Source: Anisakis pegreffii
Taxonomy: Eukaryota > Nematoda > Chromadorea > Rhabditida > Anisakidae
Assembly (NCBI GenBank): GCA_035041965.1
Contig: JAPYMA010000191.1
Location: 45,749 to 109,748, forward strand
Direction: 5' to 3'
DNA: 64,000 bases
Notes under the pieces: model-generated
The model's input: the letters and a program-made list of their open reading frames with translations, nothing else
Databases searched by the model: none
What the model was told of the DNA's origin: nothing
In this document: positions 1 through 15,260 of the stretch, in pieces
How positions within the stretch are numbered: the first letter of the stretch is position 1
How the letters are laid out: each line of letters starts with the position of its first letter
Translations under genes and position numbers: made by a program

Positions 1-3000
1 TGAAATTTCCCCATAAAATGAAATGAACCTTTGGAAGGTAAGTCCTAAGTTGAATTTCATCTGACAATGAGCATTTCTGTGTTATCTAACAAACCCACAC
101 TGCTCTAGCGTTGGATCATTTTACTGTTCAAACATGAATTAGTAAAGGTAATATGACCTCGCATCAAAACACTTCGGTAAACATTTCTAACAAGGTGAAC
201 AAACCAGGGATTTTCAACCTCAAGCGTGTTGTTTCAAAATCTATGCAGGACACAGATGCTATCCAGATCAAAGACATATTTCAAACAAAAGGATACAGTA
301 AATCCAGCATTAGATACGAGTGTTTATTGATGCAATTGTTGACGTTTCAATGAATCTGAACTGATGATGTACTCATTAGACAACTGAATGTTTTAATGAT
401 GTGTTCAGTGTTCAATTCAGACAGACAATGTTGATTCAGTATTGACAGTAGTTGATCGTGATGAGCATCATCTGCAGCGTTAGTTGGTTACTTCCTTGGA
501 CCGAGCGGAAGGAAGGAAACAAGAAGTGTTACGATGTCGCGTCTTATTACCCTTTCGATGGTCGACCTTTTGCGGTATCCCTCTGACCTTTTCAGATGGC
601 GTAACAATCCATGATGATTTTGACCCTCGCAATCAGCACTTATATCCCTCATCCTCTTCATTGATCTTCGCACAACTCAACCTCACTGTATCTTCCTCAT
701 TGTGTAACCAACTATCTAAATATCTATTCGATCAGATTTACTGCACGCTTCCTTAACACTTATCCCTTACTAACACTCACATCAAACATTGCATGTGACA
801 TACTCCATATAACCAAGGCACATCATTTTAAGATGCCATTAGATTCCGACAATTTGTCTGTTATAGCCGCTGATAAATCAAAGCAGAAAATCACAAAAAA
901 TCTTTTTTTTTCAACCAGCTTTCTTCACGAAAATGTGAAACAAGTAGAACGACCTAATAAATCATAAATTTGTGAAATTTCAATAATGAAAGCTTTTGCA
1001 TATAAATACATCCATCCATCATGATCAGACACAATATAATTATGTACCTTGAAAACACTAGTATCACGAATAATGCAATACAATTCACTAGTCACGATGA
1101 CCATCCGTCAAAACTGATTGGCCTTAAGTCGGCTGTCATTCGAAAAGACCTTTTCACCATCTGTTATCAGGACTCTCAAGCACTGAGAGTTGCATCTTTT
1201 TTCTGTTGTTTTCTTCGTGAATGAGTGTATGCGAATGGCATGAGCAATTAGCTAATTATGAGGTGTAGTTAGTTAGTGCTCTTTCTTAGATCATTATTAC
1301 TATTATTATTATTATTATTATTACAATTATTTTATTATTATTGGTTAGTTGGTGATATGTTGACGTCAGATTAGCGGATGCATTATTTGTTGAACTCTAG
1401 CAACTAAAAGAAGGGTGGGTCACTCATTCATTACATTTATACGCCTAATTAGGAAAGAATCATGAAGAAATACGAGATGGCTGAAAGCGAAAACATGAAC
1501 ACATGTGCAGAAATTGTGTTTCTTTTTACACCATAATGTGGCTCATCTCGATAATCGGTTCATGCACGCGCAATTAGATTTGAGCATCAATTAGGCAGCG
1601 AATGCATAATTAAGAAGTTGCAAGAAGGAAATGAAGCTGCGTTCGAAAAGAATGAGGTCAATGATGGATGAATCTGAAAGAGTTGAGTATAATGATGAAT
1701 AAGTGGATGTATTTTACCTGAACAATTGTATTTCATGTTGATGAGTCTCGAGACATGCGAAAGATGCGGTGCCTTATCAATTGAAAGGATATGCGACAGA
1801 ATCAGCAAACAGGTGTCATCCTGTAACATCAAGCTTATACTCGGCATCAACAATAAGATAAATCATGATCACACAGCACAATTATAATAATCACAACAGT
1901 AACAGTGACAGTTATTGTAATGAGGCTTCGCCTCTCATTAGATCATTCGATTTATGAGTATATCGTTGGTTTACGGCCTTCTAATGATACCGATCATAAA
2001 ACACCACTCGCGAAGATTGTCTCATACGATCACGTATAAGGGTGATAATGATTATTGCCCTTACACATGACCATGCAAGTCGATTCCTCAAGCTTTTCTG
2101 CTAGAAAGTTGCACATCGTAAAGTTAATGACTCTTATGCTATGAGCGTCCGTTCAACTGCCCAGTTGTTCTTGTAGTCTGATGGATGGTTACTGTTCATG
2201 TCTAAGTGAGCTGAGTTGCAACACAGGTCTCGAAAAGATTCAATTTGTTGGTTTAAATGAGTGTTGCACATCCCAGTGATTGAGTCCCTTGCAAGGCAAA
2301 TTTACTGCAGTACCGTAGAATTTTTATGCACGCATTCATAGCCAATTTGATGAATGAGCCATTCAAAGTTAATCACAAGCACTGGCTTTAAAAACTTACA
2401 GATTACTTTTCTGAGAGATTTTTTACAAGAATTGCATTTAGTAAATTACTTGCTCTAAGGTGGTCTTAAAATGAGTAGGATAATTGATTTCGTCTGATTG
2501 TGATGAATGGTCATTAAACGATTACGATGCACGAAGCAGAAAATTCCCAACATTATAAGGTTTAGGAGTCATTTTGCTGAATATTACTGATCGCTCAAGT
2601 ACACTTCAACTGTTGACTTCAATTGTTACAATTTGAGATGACACCACTCCACAAAAATCATTCGAACACTGGAATCGTGTTCGAAAATGAAGACTTTCAA
2701 GTAAATATATGATGCTGTACGAAAGGAATGTTTGGAAGACTGGAACATTGAGCGACTTAAATTAAGAACTTGTTTCAAAAACGGAGAACTTTACAAAGGG
2801 AATCTACTAAAGTTTACGACAATCGGAACTTTTTTACCCTTTTCAACTCCTAATAATTCATCATCTCAGTGATAGAATCAGTTGTAGAGAGCGAACGGAA
2901 TCAAAATTTAAACCAAATGATCAAAAAACTATCGTGACCAGTTATACGATTAAAAGTGACCGGTTCGAAAAGTGTTCGCATATTGAGCAGCTTAAACTTC

Positions 3001-6000
3001 AGCGTCGTTACTAACATTCTCCAGATTATCTGAAGTACTCAAAACATCACTTATGTCGATATGCATTGTTTGCGTGAACTTTGTGCAGTTCTTTAAAATT
3101 TTACGTTTCTAACACTTTGTAACAAATTGATGAGTTCAATGCAGATGATGATCAATCCTACTTTAAGAATCTTTGTGTTTGTCATTGACCGTAAATTGTA
3201 CGTTAAAATTATCCAAGGATTATCGACGAGATCGAAAAATGGGATAAGAAGCATGTAAGTATGTGTACAATGATATTCGCAGGTGTGCCCAGCGTACTTG
3301 AGATATATTATAATAGGTTTGCACAAAATGACAGCATGGAATAAAATATGAATGATGCTCATTGCACTATTCAGTATTCGTCAATCATTATTAACAATCG
3401 CATTTCAGCTGCACAAAGTGATTTACCCTTAAAGTCATTATCCATATGCCAATGTTGCTAAATCCATGAATGAATAAACTGAACGAAAATGAATACAAGT
3501 GGAACAAAATTGCAGTTTTTCAAATTCAATTTGCGAAATTATGGTCGCATATAATCATGGCTATATTGTGTAATCCAAGTCAGATTAAATCATTACAGAT
3601 CAAAACCAAAAGAAACTTACATCAACACAATCTCTGTTCATATGAATCGTTGCATTCGAATCTTGCCAGGAGCATTGCCTGAAAATGGTAATTTCTTCAG
3701 TAAATCTACCACAACACAGGAAGGGTGTTCACTGAAGAAAGTTGTTCAGCTGGCTAGCTTATATGGTAAATAAATATGAGCAGTGACCTAGACGGCATTC
3801 AGGAGAAACGGAAAATATTCTCGGGAATTCACTGGAAAATGAATTCTGATTTTCGCCTCGAATAAAATTGCATCACTCTTCAATTTGACTGGAAAAAATT
3901 GCGTTCAAATCAAATAAAACGCATGAGCTCTCGTCATCAAGTTCAAGTTCAACAAAAGTAAGGGTTTTCTTTTTTCAATAAATGACAATATTCGGCAAAT
4001 CATGTCTTTGAATACTACGCAGAGCAATCATATAATCCCTCTGAGTACTGTGGATTCTCTTGATTTGAGAACTTATTGCTGTCAATTGATAACCTGAAAC
4101 ATCCAACAGGTCTACGGCATTCAATGCAGTCCCACTCTATTCTTCGTGATTCGTGATACTGATCAGCATATCAGTTGTGATGTATTAGGATTCAATTCTT
4201 TGCTGTACAATCATTTTTCGGTGGTATTCTTTACGTGGAATATATACGGACGAGATAATCCATTGCCCTATTTTAAGTGTATTTTTAAATTAGTTACTAT
4301 TTTTAGCTCTACGTTCTTTAGTCTATCTGATTAGATCATTACTTGCTACACGCTGCAAGCATTCAACTGAACAAATGGATATTTCGCAAATTAACTCCCA
4401 TACGGGACATGCGCACAAATCTTGCGTAACTCTGATTTTATCCTTTTAGATTTCGTTCTCCTTTCCTTTGAATGCGCAAGCAAAAACAACAAATCGATTG
4501 TAGTGCATTGTGTTAGGGTCTGTCTGTCAATGCAGCTCATCAAATTCATCTCATTGAATAAGTATCTTTCCCGTTCAATGTTACTATTATGTGTAAGCAT
4601 AATTACGAGTGTATCGAAACCACTCTAAATGGCTCTCTCGTCTCATTAAAGCCATCTGTCGACGTCAATTGAACAACAACATCCTTTTTTTGTTCGTTCT
4701 TGTTCTCAACACTACTGTTCAAAACCAAAATCAAAACTAACATTAATATTTATCTAGCATTTACCCATGTCCCTCTCTTAGCTCATTTGAATACAGAGAA
4801 CATTTTCTAAAGCACTGAAGTTTCTAAAGCAAAGAGGAATACAGACATTGATAAAATTCGTCGAGGAAACTCCAGTCCTAAGTGTCAGGGTTGATGAGTA
4901 AAAAAACTTATCCAGCTCACAGTCGATTTGTTGGTCAAAAAAAAGAGGTCAAAGCTCAAATAATAAAACGGTGAAATTCTCTATCTCTCCATGAATATAA
5001 ATTTTGAGTAAAAATACCAGTTATTATATCCAATAATGGTATATCTTTATATTCCAAGATGCACTTCGGTCTTAAGCGATATTTTAATTGCTCTTTCCGA
5101 ACAAATCTCCTGATTAATTCTAAACTTGCATTCCATCCCATGAAGATATTCCACAAAACATCAGCATGATAGCAGCGTTGTTATGCCATTATAATATTCC
5201 ATGATATTATACGTTCCTAATGAAACTAATCTCAACATACAGTGCATTGTTCTCATCATTAGTGATTCAAGATAATCAGCTCAAAACGGTGTTACAAACG
5301 GATAATGCGCACTAATAATAATGGCAGTAATACGAGGGGTTACGTGTTGTTTGAATGACCTCAGTTTTGGTTAGCTAACAAGTGTAAGACCCGCAATATC
5401 ATTGGTCTGATCGTTCAGATACATCCAGCATCGTCATTAATGAACAAAAGAACGAATGAATCTGATATTTACGTGGGATATGTAAATAAACCATCCATCG
5501 TTTGCCCTTTGACCTCTTGCTAAAGACAACAGCGACAATGACGACGGTTCTAACAAAACAATGCCAACAAATCAAATCAAACAGTACCCCACTCAAGTCT
5601 CGTCCTCAATATTTCTATGATGCGACCGCTGAATAGAGAATAATGATTCAAATGAATAGTGCTCAATCAATCAGTCAAATAAAAGATCTGATGCGGCAGT
5701 TATCTGATGCGGTAAATCTTATTGCTATTGATTCATCCGATGAACTTTTAATTCAACATATAAGCTCAGCTTGCTGAGTGCAATACACATGAGAAGATAT
5801 ATGTGCTGCAGCAAGTCTTCACGATAATTTGAGTCGATGAATTATATGTTTTGTTATTCATCGCATTGCTACATTATCAGGCGACTGTAGAGTATTTAAG
5901 TGTACTGTTAACTGTCACACTCATTCATGATGTTCAATAGTAATCCAATGAAATGCGGAAGTAACAATTAACCAGCATGAATGAATCAGTAGAATGTTAT

Positions 6001-9000
6001 TGAAATATTGTAGTTCATCTACAATAGTATAGATAAGCTCATTCGGTGTTATTGTAATGAATAACGGAAACGATAATTGATCTCAGTGCAACTCACCCGG
6101 ACTGCATGAAAAGAATCGAATCCTCAGTACGTGTATCGAAAAGAATACACGTTTCTTCCATAACCGTATCCATCGCATTCAGAATGCATTCGTTTATGAA
6201 TTGATCTGTAAACATTTCATCTTTCTCCAGTATTTTCATTCAAGAAACTCAAATTAATTTCATATTTCTAAAAGAATCCCCCAAAAGGTCTCATAAACAT
6301 GTGAATTTCTGAGCATGAAGGACGTAAGTACTTCTGTGCTGATGTGAATAATCTGTGCATTCAAAACACATCTAATATTGTACAACTGAAGGAGGAAAAT
6401 ATTTCACGCATGACATCCAGTGGAAAATGTATGACTTAGATTTTCAACTTTTTCGAATAGAATTTTGATCCGTAATATAATGAGCAGTGTCCACTTAGGC
6501 GTCGAATATCTACGAATTTGAAAAGAGGAGGAGGTGGTCAATGTCGCATAGTTTCGAAGCGGTTCTATGTACTTTATTCTTGAGGGAATCTTGCTTGTCA
6601 GAGTAGCCTGATGGGAATAGCAGATAAAGGGTTTGTTTTAGTTGAAGCACAACAAACGAAGTGGAACCGCAAATCTAAGCCTTTGAGTTGACCGAACACC
6701 CGTATGAATGCAGGATCAACAATTTAAGAAATTTTCACGGACTTTTCGCATGAACGTTAAAGCGTTCAGAGTAGTTACACTTGTTTGTTCTTTCCGGAGT
6801 CACCTCAGCTTATCTAATTGCATTCATTGCAGCTCAGTTTGTTCACTCCTTCATCATTTCAAGATATAATTGAAACCTGAGAAATATGATCAGTGTTCAT
6901 GCACAAAGGTATGCATGTGTAGAACGGATACATGCAATTTACATGCCTCAAAAGGAATAAATACAAAGCAATATGTCACAATGATGCCACAAGGTCAACC
7001 AGCCAATGCAAAACCACACAAAAGGACACGAGCACATTGAGTAATTAGTTAGATTGATCAGGAACAATGTTATATTCTGAAATAGAATAATAAAATGCCT
7101 AACTGTCGTAAGACGAGAATATCTCGGGTCGTTGGGATTTTATGCGATTAATATGTCATCTTTTTATGTCCCATAAAACTTCGCGTATGCACTATTGCTT
7201 ATGTCTTATGATTCACAAAATTGCCAGTTCTTTGCGTTGAACAACTGAATGAAATTGGTGATTGTATAGTTGCTTTCCTTTTCATGTCATATTTTGAGAG
7301 TTTATCAAATTCACTAACATCAATCGAAAAATTGTTCAATTCAGCCCATTGATTGTTCATTTCCACAACTATTTATTGTACTTCAATTTCAAATTTTTAC
7401 GGTCATTATCATGCAGATTAATTGTTTCACTGATAGGCATTAAACGCAATCTAGTTTTTTCATCGCTGAACAACGTGAAAGAGTGTGGAATAGATAATTT
7501 GATTAGAAAGATCATAAATTTTAAACTGTTATGGACTTTCCTCTCCTTGATGAGCTACGAAGGCGTAAATCACTTACAGAACGCTTTAATTGAATTGATT
7601 AAATGATTGTGCAGTGTTCTAAGTACAGCAACTGCATAAACAACTGAGAACTCGCGAATAGACATGGATTGATTTTATAATAACTTTCCCCAGATAAGAA
7701 TATATTCATGCGTTTACATAGGACGCTCTGATCCGATATTTTGTTATTCGAGAGATTATTATTGCGATGATGGACACATGCTGTGTGTTGACACTATTTT
7801 TATTTATGTTTCACATTTGCAAGTTTGCAAATGAACTTTTGCATTCACATTGCGATAAAGAAGACGATTCCATCTCTTTGGAACTACCATAAAAATGTGT
7901 GCCCATGCAAATTGAGCACAATAAAGTTTTGCACTTGTTAGAGATACTGTAATTAGCATTTCGGAGTGAGCTCGACCATCTATAGACTGCAGACTTTTGA
8001 TGAATTATGACAGAAAGATCTGAAGTTAATGTCCATTTTCTTTTGGTGCCATTCCGAAACAATACCCACGTAACGTAAATGATCATTTCTGATCCAGCAA
8101 TTCACCATGATTCAAACCAGCAATCGATAGGCCGTAAAGTTCGAATTTAGGAAAGAGTAGAAGCAGTGAACGCATTCTTTGTTCGCATAATGAAAGATTA
8201 CACAGTTTTACTTGATTGACGTTCCAAGAATGAAAGAAATTCACATCAAACTAGCCAAAAATGATGAATGCACTTCTGGTTGGCTTACATTATGTAATCT
8301 GTAGCATAAGGATGAGTGATATGCATTGATATATGCATAACAAATGCATGATACATATCACAAATTTAGAACATAAATTTCGAATTATCTAGCGATGTAA
8401 AAATGCTCTAATACTCGATGAATTGAGCGACTGAGTGAATGAAAGCTCATTAGATACGAGATTCTGATAACGAAACGGAAATCAACGAATCATGCATGCT
8501 GCTCATGCGTTGAATTGATAGCTAAGATAATGTTTAATGTAGAAAAGCACTCATTTGATTTAAATCTGGACACCTCGAGCTTGTATCCGGTAGTGAATAT
8601 CGCAAGAAAACAGAACGCGTTCATTTGATTTTCACCTTTTGATACGGCTGGAAATTCATGCAACTGAGCTACTTCAACTGAGCTCTACGAAAAGCAATAA
8701 AAGTCGAAATCAACCTCGTTTTAGATTCATAAAATCAATGATGAGAGTTGGCTATTTGAGCTACTTTGCACTCTGCTTAACAAATCAAGTAGACAACCAA
8801 CATGATCGATTTTGAGCAGGAAGCATGTTTGCCGTCTAATCGTAAATATTCTCAAAAACACTTTCAATATCCAATCGACTCATTATGCAAAATCTCAGTC
8901 CACATTAACAGACGTTCAACATGCTGAATCTTTTATAAACACTGATCAGTAAGGCGAAATGACTCACAATGGAGTGTATCCCGAATCAAGTTCAAAAATC

Positions 9001-12000
9001 TTGACTAATGCATTATTCTGCAGTTTTTTTCCAGTTCAGTAGAAGGAATTAAACCGATGCACTTCTACTGCTATGAAATAAGTAATGCGCTTTTTTTTGC
9101 TTCGAACGATTATAATTTGTTTAATGTGCCTAATATAATATTGCCTATGCAATGTGATATGCTACAAGAAGAGTAGCACGCCGTATAACGATTACATAAA
9201 ATAACACTCTTTTGCCTCTTATCTAAACACCAATCTCGGAAAGGACACCAACTGATGTTGTGTATCTGAGCTATTCCATGAACTCAAATGCCGTTCTTCT
9301 GTCATATTGTACTACTACTACTACAGCAAGCAAGCAGCATTCATGCGTTATAATTCAACACAATACTCTAACTGACAGTGTCTATCTTAAAAAGCGAATA
9401 ATTAATATTGTTGTCACTAGTTTATGTGCTACGAGGACATGCTCTAACGATCTTTGTTCGTGCAAATCACATAAATCACACATTGTCGGATTGATTCTGC
9501 TACACTACCAATCATAGGTTCAGATCACGCAACACATTCCTTACATTAGAAAATCTTCAATGAGCGCTATTCGAAGAGAGTGGATATCCTTGATTTCTTG
9601 TCAGAAACAGTGAAATTCACCCAATAAGGTTTAGTGTCCACATAAGTGCACTAGTTCACGTGAGGAATGTTTGATCAGCATGACGCGAATTCCAGAAAAA
9701 GAGTCAATTGAGTTTTTGCTCAGGGAAACTGAATGCTTCAAAAATAGTGGCCGTAATTTCTCATTCAAGTCATTTGATTCAGCTGGTAATGATGAGAAGA
9801 ATTGGTTCAACTGGAACGCAACAATGCTTGATTTCAGTGGGCAATCTTTTTAAACGGATAATCAACTAGGAACACGTTGAGAAGGACGAAAATGCGTTTA
9901 AAGGTCGTTTAATCGAGTTTACGAAGGCAGAAAGGACGATCAGTCCAGATTATCTGCTTGCTTCGGTTTTTACTCCTTCTCGCAGTATAACCTATACGAA
10001 CAGGCAGATGACATTCTATCGAAGAACAGTTCATTCAACGATTCGATATAACAAATTCCCGGAAAAGAAAAATCAATGAACCAAAAACACTTTCGAAAGG
10101 AGCATTAAGTTAACCAGAAACGAATAACTTCCGTTAGCAAAATAACAATTTGAATAGCTTGATTCAGTTCTATAGAAAGCATAAACAATAAAAGGAACTG
10201 AATTGTGGAAGTAAAAGCAATGTTTTTGGTCACTGAAGTAAGCTGTCATTCGAAGAGCCAATTGAAGACAAAATTTCATCCCTCCCAATGACGGATTTTA
10301 TTCAAAACTGATCTCTGACAATGAAATGCGTTGATGAAAGAAGTTCTCATAGTAACTGCTTCAAATATAAGAATATTACGCAATATTTTCTGCGATGAGC
10401 TGAAGCATATTCCCTTGGAGACCTCATCCCAAAAACTGAAAATGACAGCTCTAAAAAAATTACATTTTTTTGGAACTGATCCTTTTAAGGAAATGACAGC
10501 TACGCTAACATTTTACGTAAATAAATCTTTTGTTTAGAAAACTAAACATTGCAGGAATTTTTTGCGAAGAAAATTTGAGTGCTTTCATGCCTTCTTGAGA
10601 TTATATAGCATGCAATGAACTGGTGCATTCATGTGGATAGTTTTAAAATTGTTCGCTTCATTCAGACTTTGCTTAAGAGGAGCAGAAGAATAAAAATGTT
10701 TTCGACAAAGTGGCAAATGATTGGTTCGTTTAACTTCTTCGAACAGTGCGTAAAATCTCATTACTGAAAAGGATTGGGTTAGAGTGTGAATGGATGATGA
10801 GTGAAGTAAATGCCATATTCAACATTCGCACAACCGTTTTATCCAATTCCAACGATTATCCTCCTCAAAATTCGCTCGGTTCTTTTCAGCCGAACGCCGG
10901 CCGCCTTCATTGCTGTTTGTGATGTGTGCACGTCTCGAAGAATTGCAAGAATTCAAACACGAATTCAAAACTCTCAACGAAAATCATAAAATATGAATCA
11001 TTTTAAAGTGATGTGAATTGCAGTGACCATCAACAATTTCATGACAATTCGTGCAATTGACAGAAAAACTTTGTGAAATTTCGAGCACGATAATATTCAG
11101 TTATTCGATTTGTTCAATTACCATTATCTGGATGAAATCGATAGTAGATTGTTTTCGTGGAGCACACACTGAGAATCTGAAAAGTTAGTTAGCGATTTTT
11201 GATCAAGAATTTACGATCAATCGTATATGCCTATATATCCATAACTTATTACCATATAATATCTTCCTATGGGTTTATTCCATCCATTATTGAGAAATTT
11301 GCAAGAAATATGTTGCAAATGCAGTCAGATGTTGAAATGATTTCATAATTTGAGTTACTTGGAATGAGTGAAAACATAGCTGTGTGTAATCAGTAATTCA
11401 AAATAAAGGTTAAAACTGTTGAAAGAAAAAGAGCTTTCAAAATCAGTTAGGAACTGACAATTTCGAACATTCCCTACTCATATGCTGAAACATGCAATTC
11501 TGCATTAGTGAAAGATTTATTACACCACGATGTATAAACGAAAAGATTATTATACCAATTAACCACTTGTGTGAATAATAACATGAAGGATCGCTATGAT
11601 CCATCCAGACAACTGAACATGAAAATTCCGGAACTTTCAGTGATATGAGAGCATTCATTGAGGAATTCCAAATGGGATACGTATAAAATTTGATTTCAAA
11701 AAGTAAATCAGTGATAAAAATTACCAGCGAAGCGAAAATGATAATACCGGTAGCAGCGACGGTCATCGTTCGTGAATGATTCCGTTTGGTTGGATGGGTG
11801 GAGTCGAGCCGAGTCGAGTCGATCGGACGAGCCGAGAAGAGATGAAACGTCGAGTCGATTGGCTCAAACCACTACGGACATGCGACGAGCAATAGCAGCA
11901 ACAACAATAATAACAACAAGGAGATGAATAAAGCATAAGAGTACAACCAACCTCCTCTTATATTCCTAGTATTAGGACGATTGATGACGAATATTGATGA

Positions 12001-13819
12001 CCCTCCTGATGCTTGTGTTTCGTGAGGAGATTCCAATAAGAGGGGAGGGTTTTTAATGGAATTTGCGAGGTGTATGGCGCAATTAGATGAACGAAGTGAA
12101 TCAATTAGATGTGATCATATACGAAAGAATTAGCAGTTATCTAAGAAGAGGGATCTATTGTTTGAACGGAGTGGGAGACTCGTTGAATGCTCACTGAATA
12201 TACATAAACTTGAGCAAATATTACACGACGATTGCCTAATAGACAATTACTACTGTGTAATTACACAATTGTTTACACCTAACCCAAACTTATCTTCCTA
12301 CTGCAATGTAGCAGTTTATTTCGTTCATAATTAACACTTTTCAATCTGAAATTATCACTTTACTGCATCATTTTGCATCGATTACTCATAAATGAGGAGC
12401 AATAAAAAATAATATAGTGAATGTCTGTTGAATCCTTGCAAAAGTCTTCGTTCTTTGCATGATCACATACTATATTGATTGTGAAATATTCATTCGTCTA
12501 TTCATTCACCCATCTATTATTCATCAATAAATTAATAAATAACTTCCTCACGCAGAGCCTAATGAACGTCGATAACAATCTCTCTTCAACATTTCAATTG
12601 ATGCGATCGTGTCATTATTATGAGTTATGTTGTCAGAAAAGTGTGAAATTTGAGATATTCATTGTGTTATATTCATCTTGTAATGTGTCGCCTTTGCATC
12701 CAGTGTACATTTACAGTCATTTGTAATCATCACATCAGTGTACACAAAACGAAATGACGTAATGTAAGCAAACTGAGACCAAAAACTGACAGAGGATGGT
12801 CACAACCCCGTAGTTAAATCATTTTCGTCAATTACGCTTGATCGATAAATGGTCACTTCGTGCATGCTTGAACTCATATATCAAATTTCACGACGAAATA
12901 ACGTAAGGATGACCCACAAAAACATCACTGTAAAAGCAGCAATTTATTTTCTGATTGATATTTTCGGAAATTGCTGATTAACATCTGCCACATTGTTCGT
13001 TCCTTCTCAAATATGTAAATTTTACGTTAAGACTTAAAAATCAACACTGAAATGACATTTTTGTAAGAATTTGCATTACCCACTCCTTTTCTATTTTATA
13101 GACGTGAAAAACTTATAGTTAATCTTCTAGCAACCAATCGTAAGGTAACTGCAAAACAAATTGCAACCAATATTGAGAGCAACACGGCGAAACATATCTA
13201 GCTTCAAGAAGAGCGCACTTTTGTACTCACTTGAATGGAAGGAAGTTTGTCACATTTAGAAAACTCTAATTACGAGTATTATTAGAAAGATTGGTTCAAA
13301 TTTGTTCATCACTGTGTGAAGAATTGAATTATGCAAAAAAATGACTTCCCAATAAAAAGTAGTTGTTTTCGGTTCAGATATTACGAAATAAATACCGTAT
13401 GTTTTCCCTCGATATGACGAGAGACAGACAAATTGAGTTGTGCTCTTCACAAATTGCTAAACAAACAACAAGAATGTTTTCCAATATATGGCGCCTATTG
13501 AATGAGTAGTCTATGATGAAACAAGCACAGTTTAAGCTGGCTCTATACATATATCACCTACGCTAAGATTCGTTTTTAGTTACTGATAGTTCTGACGAAT
13601 AATCACACTTCACTGAGCCGTTTGCCAGAAATTAAAAAAAGAACGGTTAAATGACCGTCATTACTCAAGTAATCGCAAAATGGAATGGAGAACCACCTTT
13701 GACCGAATCGGCCAGCAATCTTGCATCCAAAGTCAATATCTCCATCACAGAATCCGAAACCGATCTTACAATTTTCAAGTACAGACTCACACTACTAAAT
13801 CGCACAACACGCCCTTCTA
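1..13819. other. Gene-poor intergenic DNA
   Basis: I found no chain of phase-compatible exons and no recognisable protein domain on either strand. Open frames are short, AT-biased and lack family motifs. A (TTA)n-like microsatellite lies near 1290-1341, and a small hairpin with arms TAATGAG/CTCATTA lies near 1919-1941. Around 11790-11850 there is a GC-richer patch with repeated GAGTCGA motifs. It sits just upstream of a minus-strand ATG that opens a short hydrophobic frame, but I could not extend this into a gene. Distant regulatory elements or single short exons could have been missed. Confidence 0.6.
1290..1341. repeat. (TTA)n microsatellite
   Basis: A run of TAT/TTA triplets with a few interruptions. 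It is a simple-sequence repeat with no coding context. Confidence 0.8.
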
Positions 13820-15260
13820 AAATTTTGATCCAGCGGAACCTCTAGATTCAGACAAACAAAATTTTGTTGAACAGTTCAACTCACCTTAGCAGATATAGCT
13901 ATATTCTTAAAGCTATCTCGACTAGAGCATTGGCGCCCATTCACATACATTGATCACTACAGATCAATCAATACGTTATGATAGCAATATAGGATTGCCA
14001 TCTTCAAGCTAACTGTACCCTCAGGTTTGCCCGGAAACATGTCAATTTCTTTACACTGTTCGATCCGTCGGTACCTCTAGATTCAGAAAAACATATATCT
14101 TGTTGAGCAATTCTGCTTAATTGAGGAGATATATCTATTTTCATAGCCTGATCTCAAAGCTATCGGGGTGCCATCTTCAAGCCTACCGTACTCTCAGGTT
14201 AGCCCGCTGCCATATAAATTCCATTGCACCATTCGATCCAACATAACCCCTAGATTCAGAAAAACGTATACCTTGCTGAGCAATTCTACCCACTTGAGTA
14301 GATACAGCTGTTTTCTTAAAGCTTCCTCAACTATTGCACTGACGCTCATTCATAAAATACGATGCATTTCAATGAGCACCACAGCTCTAGTTGAGATAGC
14401 TTTAATCAAACAGCTATAGCTCCTCAACTAAGCAAAATCGCCCGACAAAATATATACTTTTCTGGATGCAGAGATTCTGCTCGATCGACTGGTGTGAAGA
14501 AATTGATACGTTACTGGTCAAAGCTGAGGGTACGGTAGGTTTGAATGTGCCAAGCCGTATAGCATCAGAAAAATAGCTATATCTCCCCGCAGAGGCGGAA
14601 TATTCCAGTGAGCTTTTCATTTTTAGAAAGCAGAAATTCTGCTCAATCGAATGATGTACAAAATTGAATATGTTTCCGGGCAAACTTGAGAAGACGGTAG
14701 GCTTGAATGTACCCATTTTTCTATAGTAATGTATAATATGCATTGATCTATACTGATCAAATGCATATCAATGAGCACCTCAGAGCTAGCTGAGGTAGCT
14801 TTAATAAAATAGCTATAGCTCCTCAACTAAGCAAAATCGCCTGACAAAATATATGTTTTTCTGAATGCAGAGATTCTGCTCGATCGATTGGTATGAGAAA
14901 TTGATGTGTTGCTGGTCAAAGCTGAGGGTACCGTAGGTTTCAATCAGTTATCCCCTGTAGCATCAGAAAAATAGCTATATCTCCACGTAGAGGCAGAATT
15001 TCTCGGCAAAACTTTCATTTTCAGAAAGCATGATCCTGCTCGATCGATTGATAAATAAATATCAATATGTTGCTTGGCAAAGCTGAGAAGACGGTTGGCT
15101 TGAATATATCAAAATCATATTTCTACAGTAATGTATAATGTCTATTGATCTGCAGTGATAGAATGCATTTCAGTGAGCACCACTGCAATAGTTGAGATAG
15201 CTTTAATAATATAGCTGTATCTTCTCAACTAAGCAGAACTGCTCAATGAAATTTATTCGT
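13820..15260. repeat. Fold-back repeat made of about seven related units
   Basis: Three units run in plus orientation, with the landmark CTAGATTCAG near 13841, 14076 and 14249. Four related units run in reverse orientation, with the landmark GATTCTGCTCGATCGA or variants near 14470, 14637, 14873 and 15030. The reverse units complement the forward ones over the core: forward ACTGTTCGATCC with CTCTAGATTC against reverse GATTCTGCTCGATCGA with GGTGTGAAG. The inversion point is near 14345-14420. Shared landmarks include GAGGAGATATA, a CTGAGGGTAC(C/G)GTAGG motif and AGCTATATCTCC. Units have diverged by tens of percent, so this is an old, self-complementary family. Short open frames inside it are by-products. 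A single relative lies at 61326-61600. Confidence 0.8.

Noticed and set aside
11443..11766. Minus frame with a hydrophobic start (VAATGIIIFASLVIF), considered as a collagen N-terminal exon
   Set aside because: No collagen or other compatible exon follows on the minus strand down to 9 kb.
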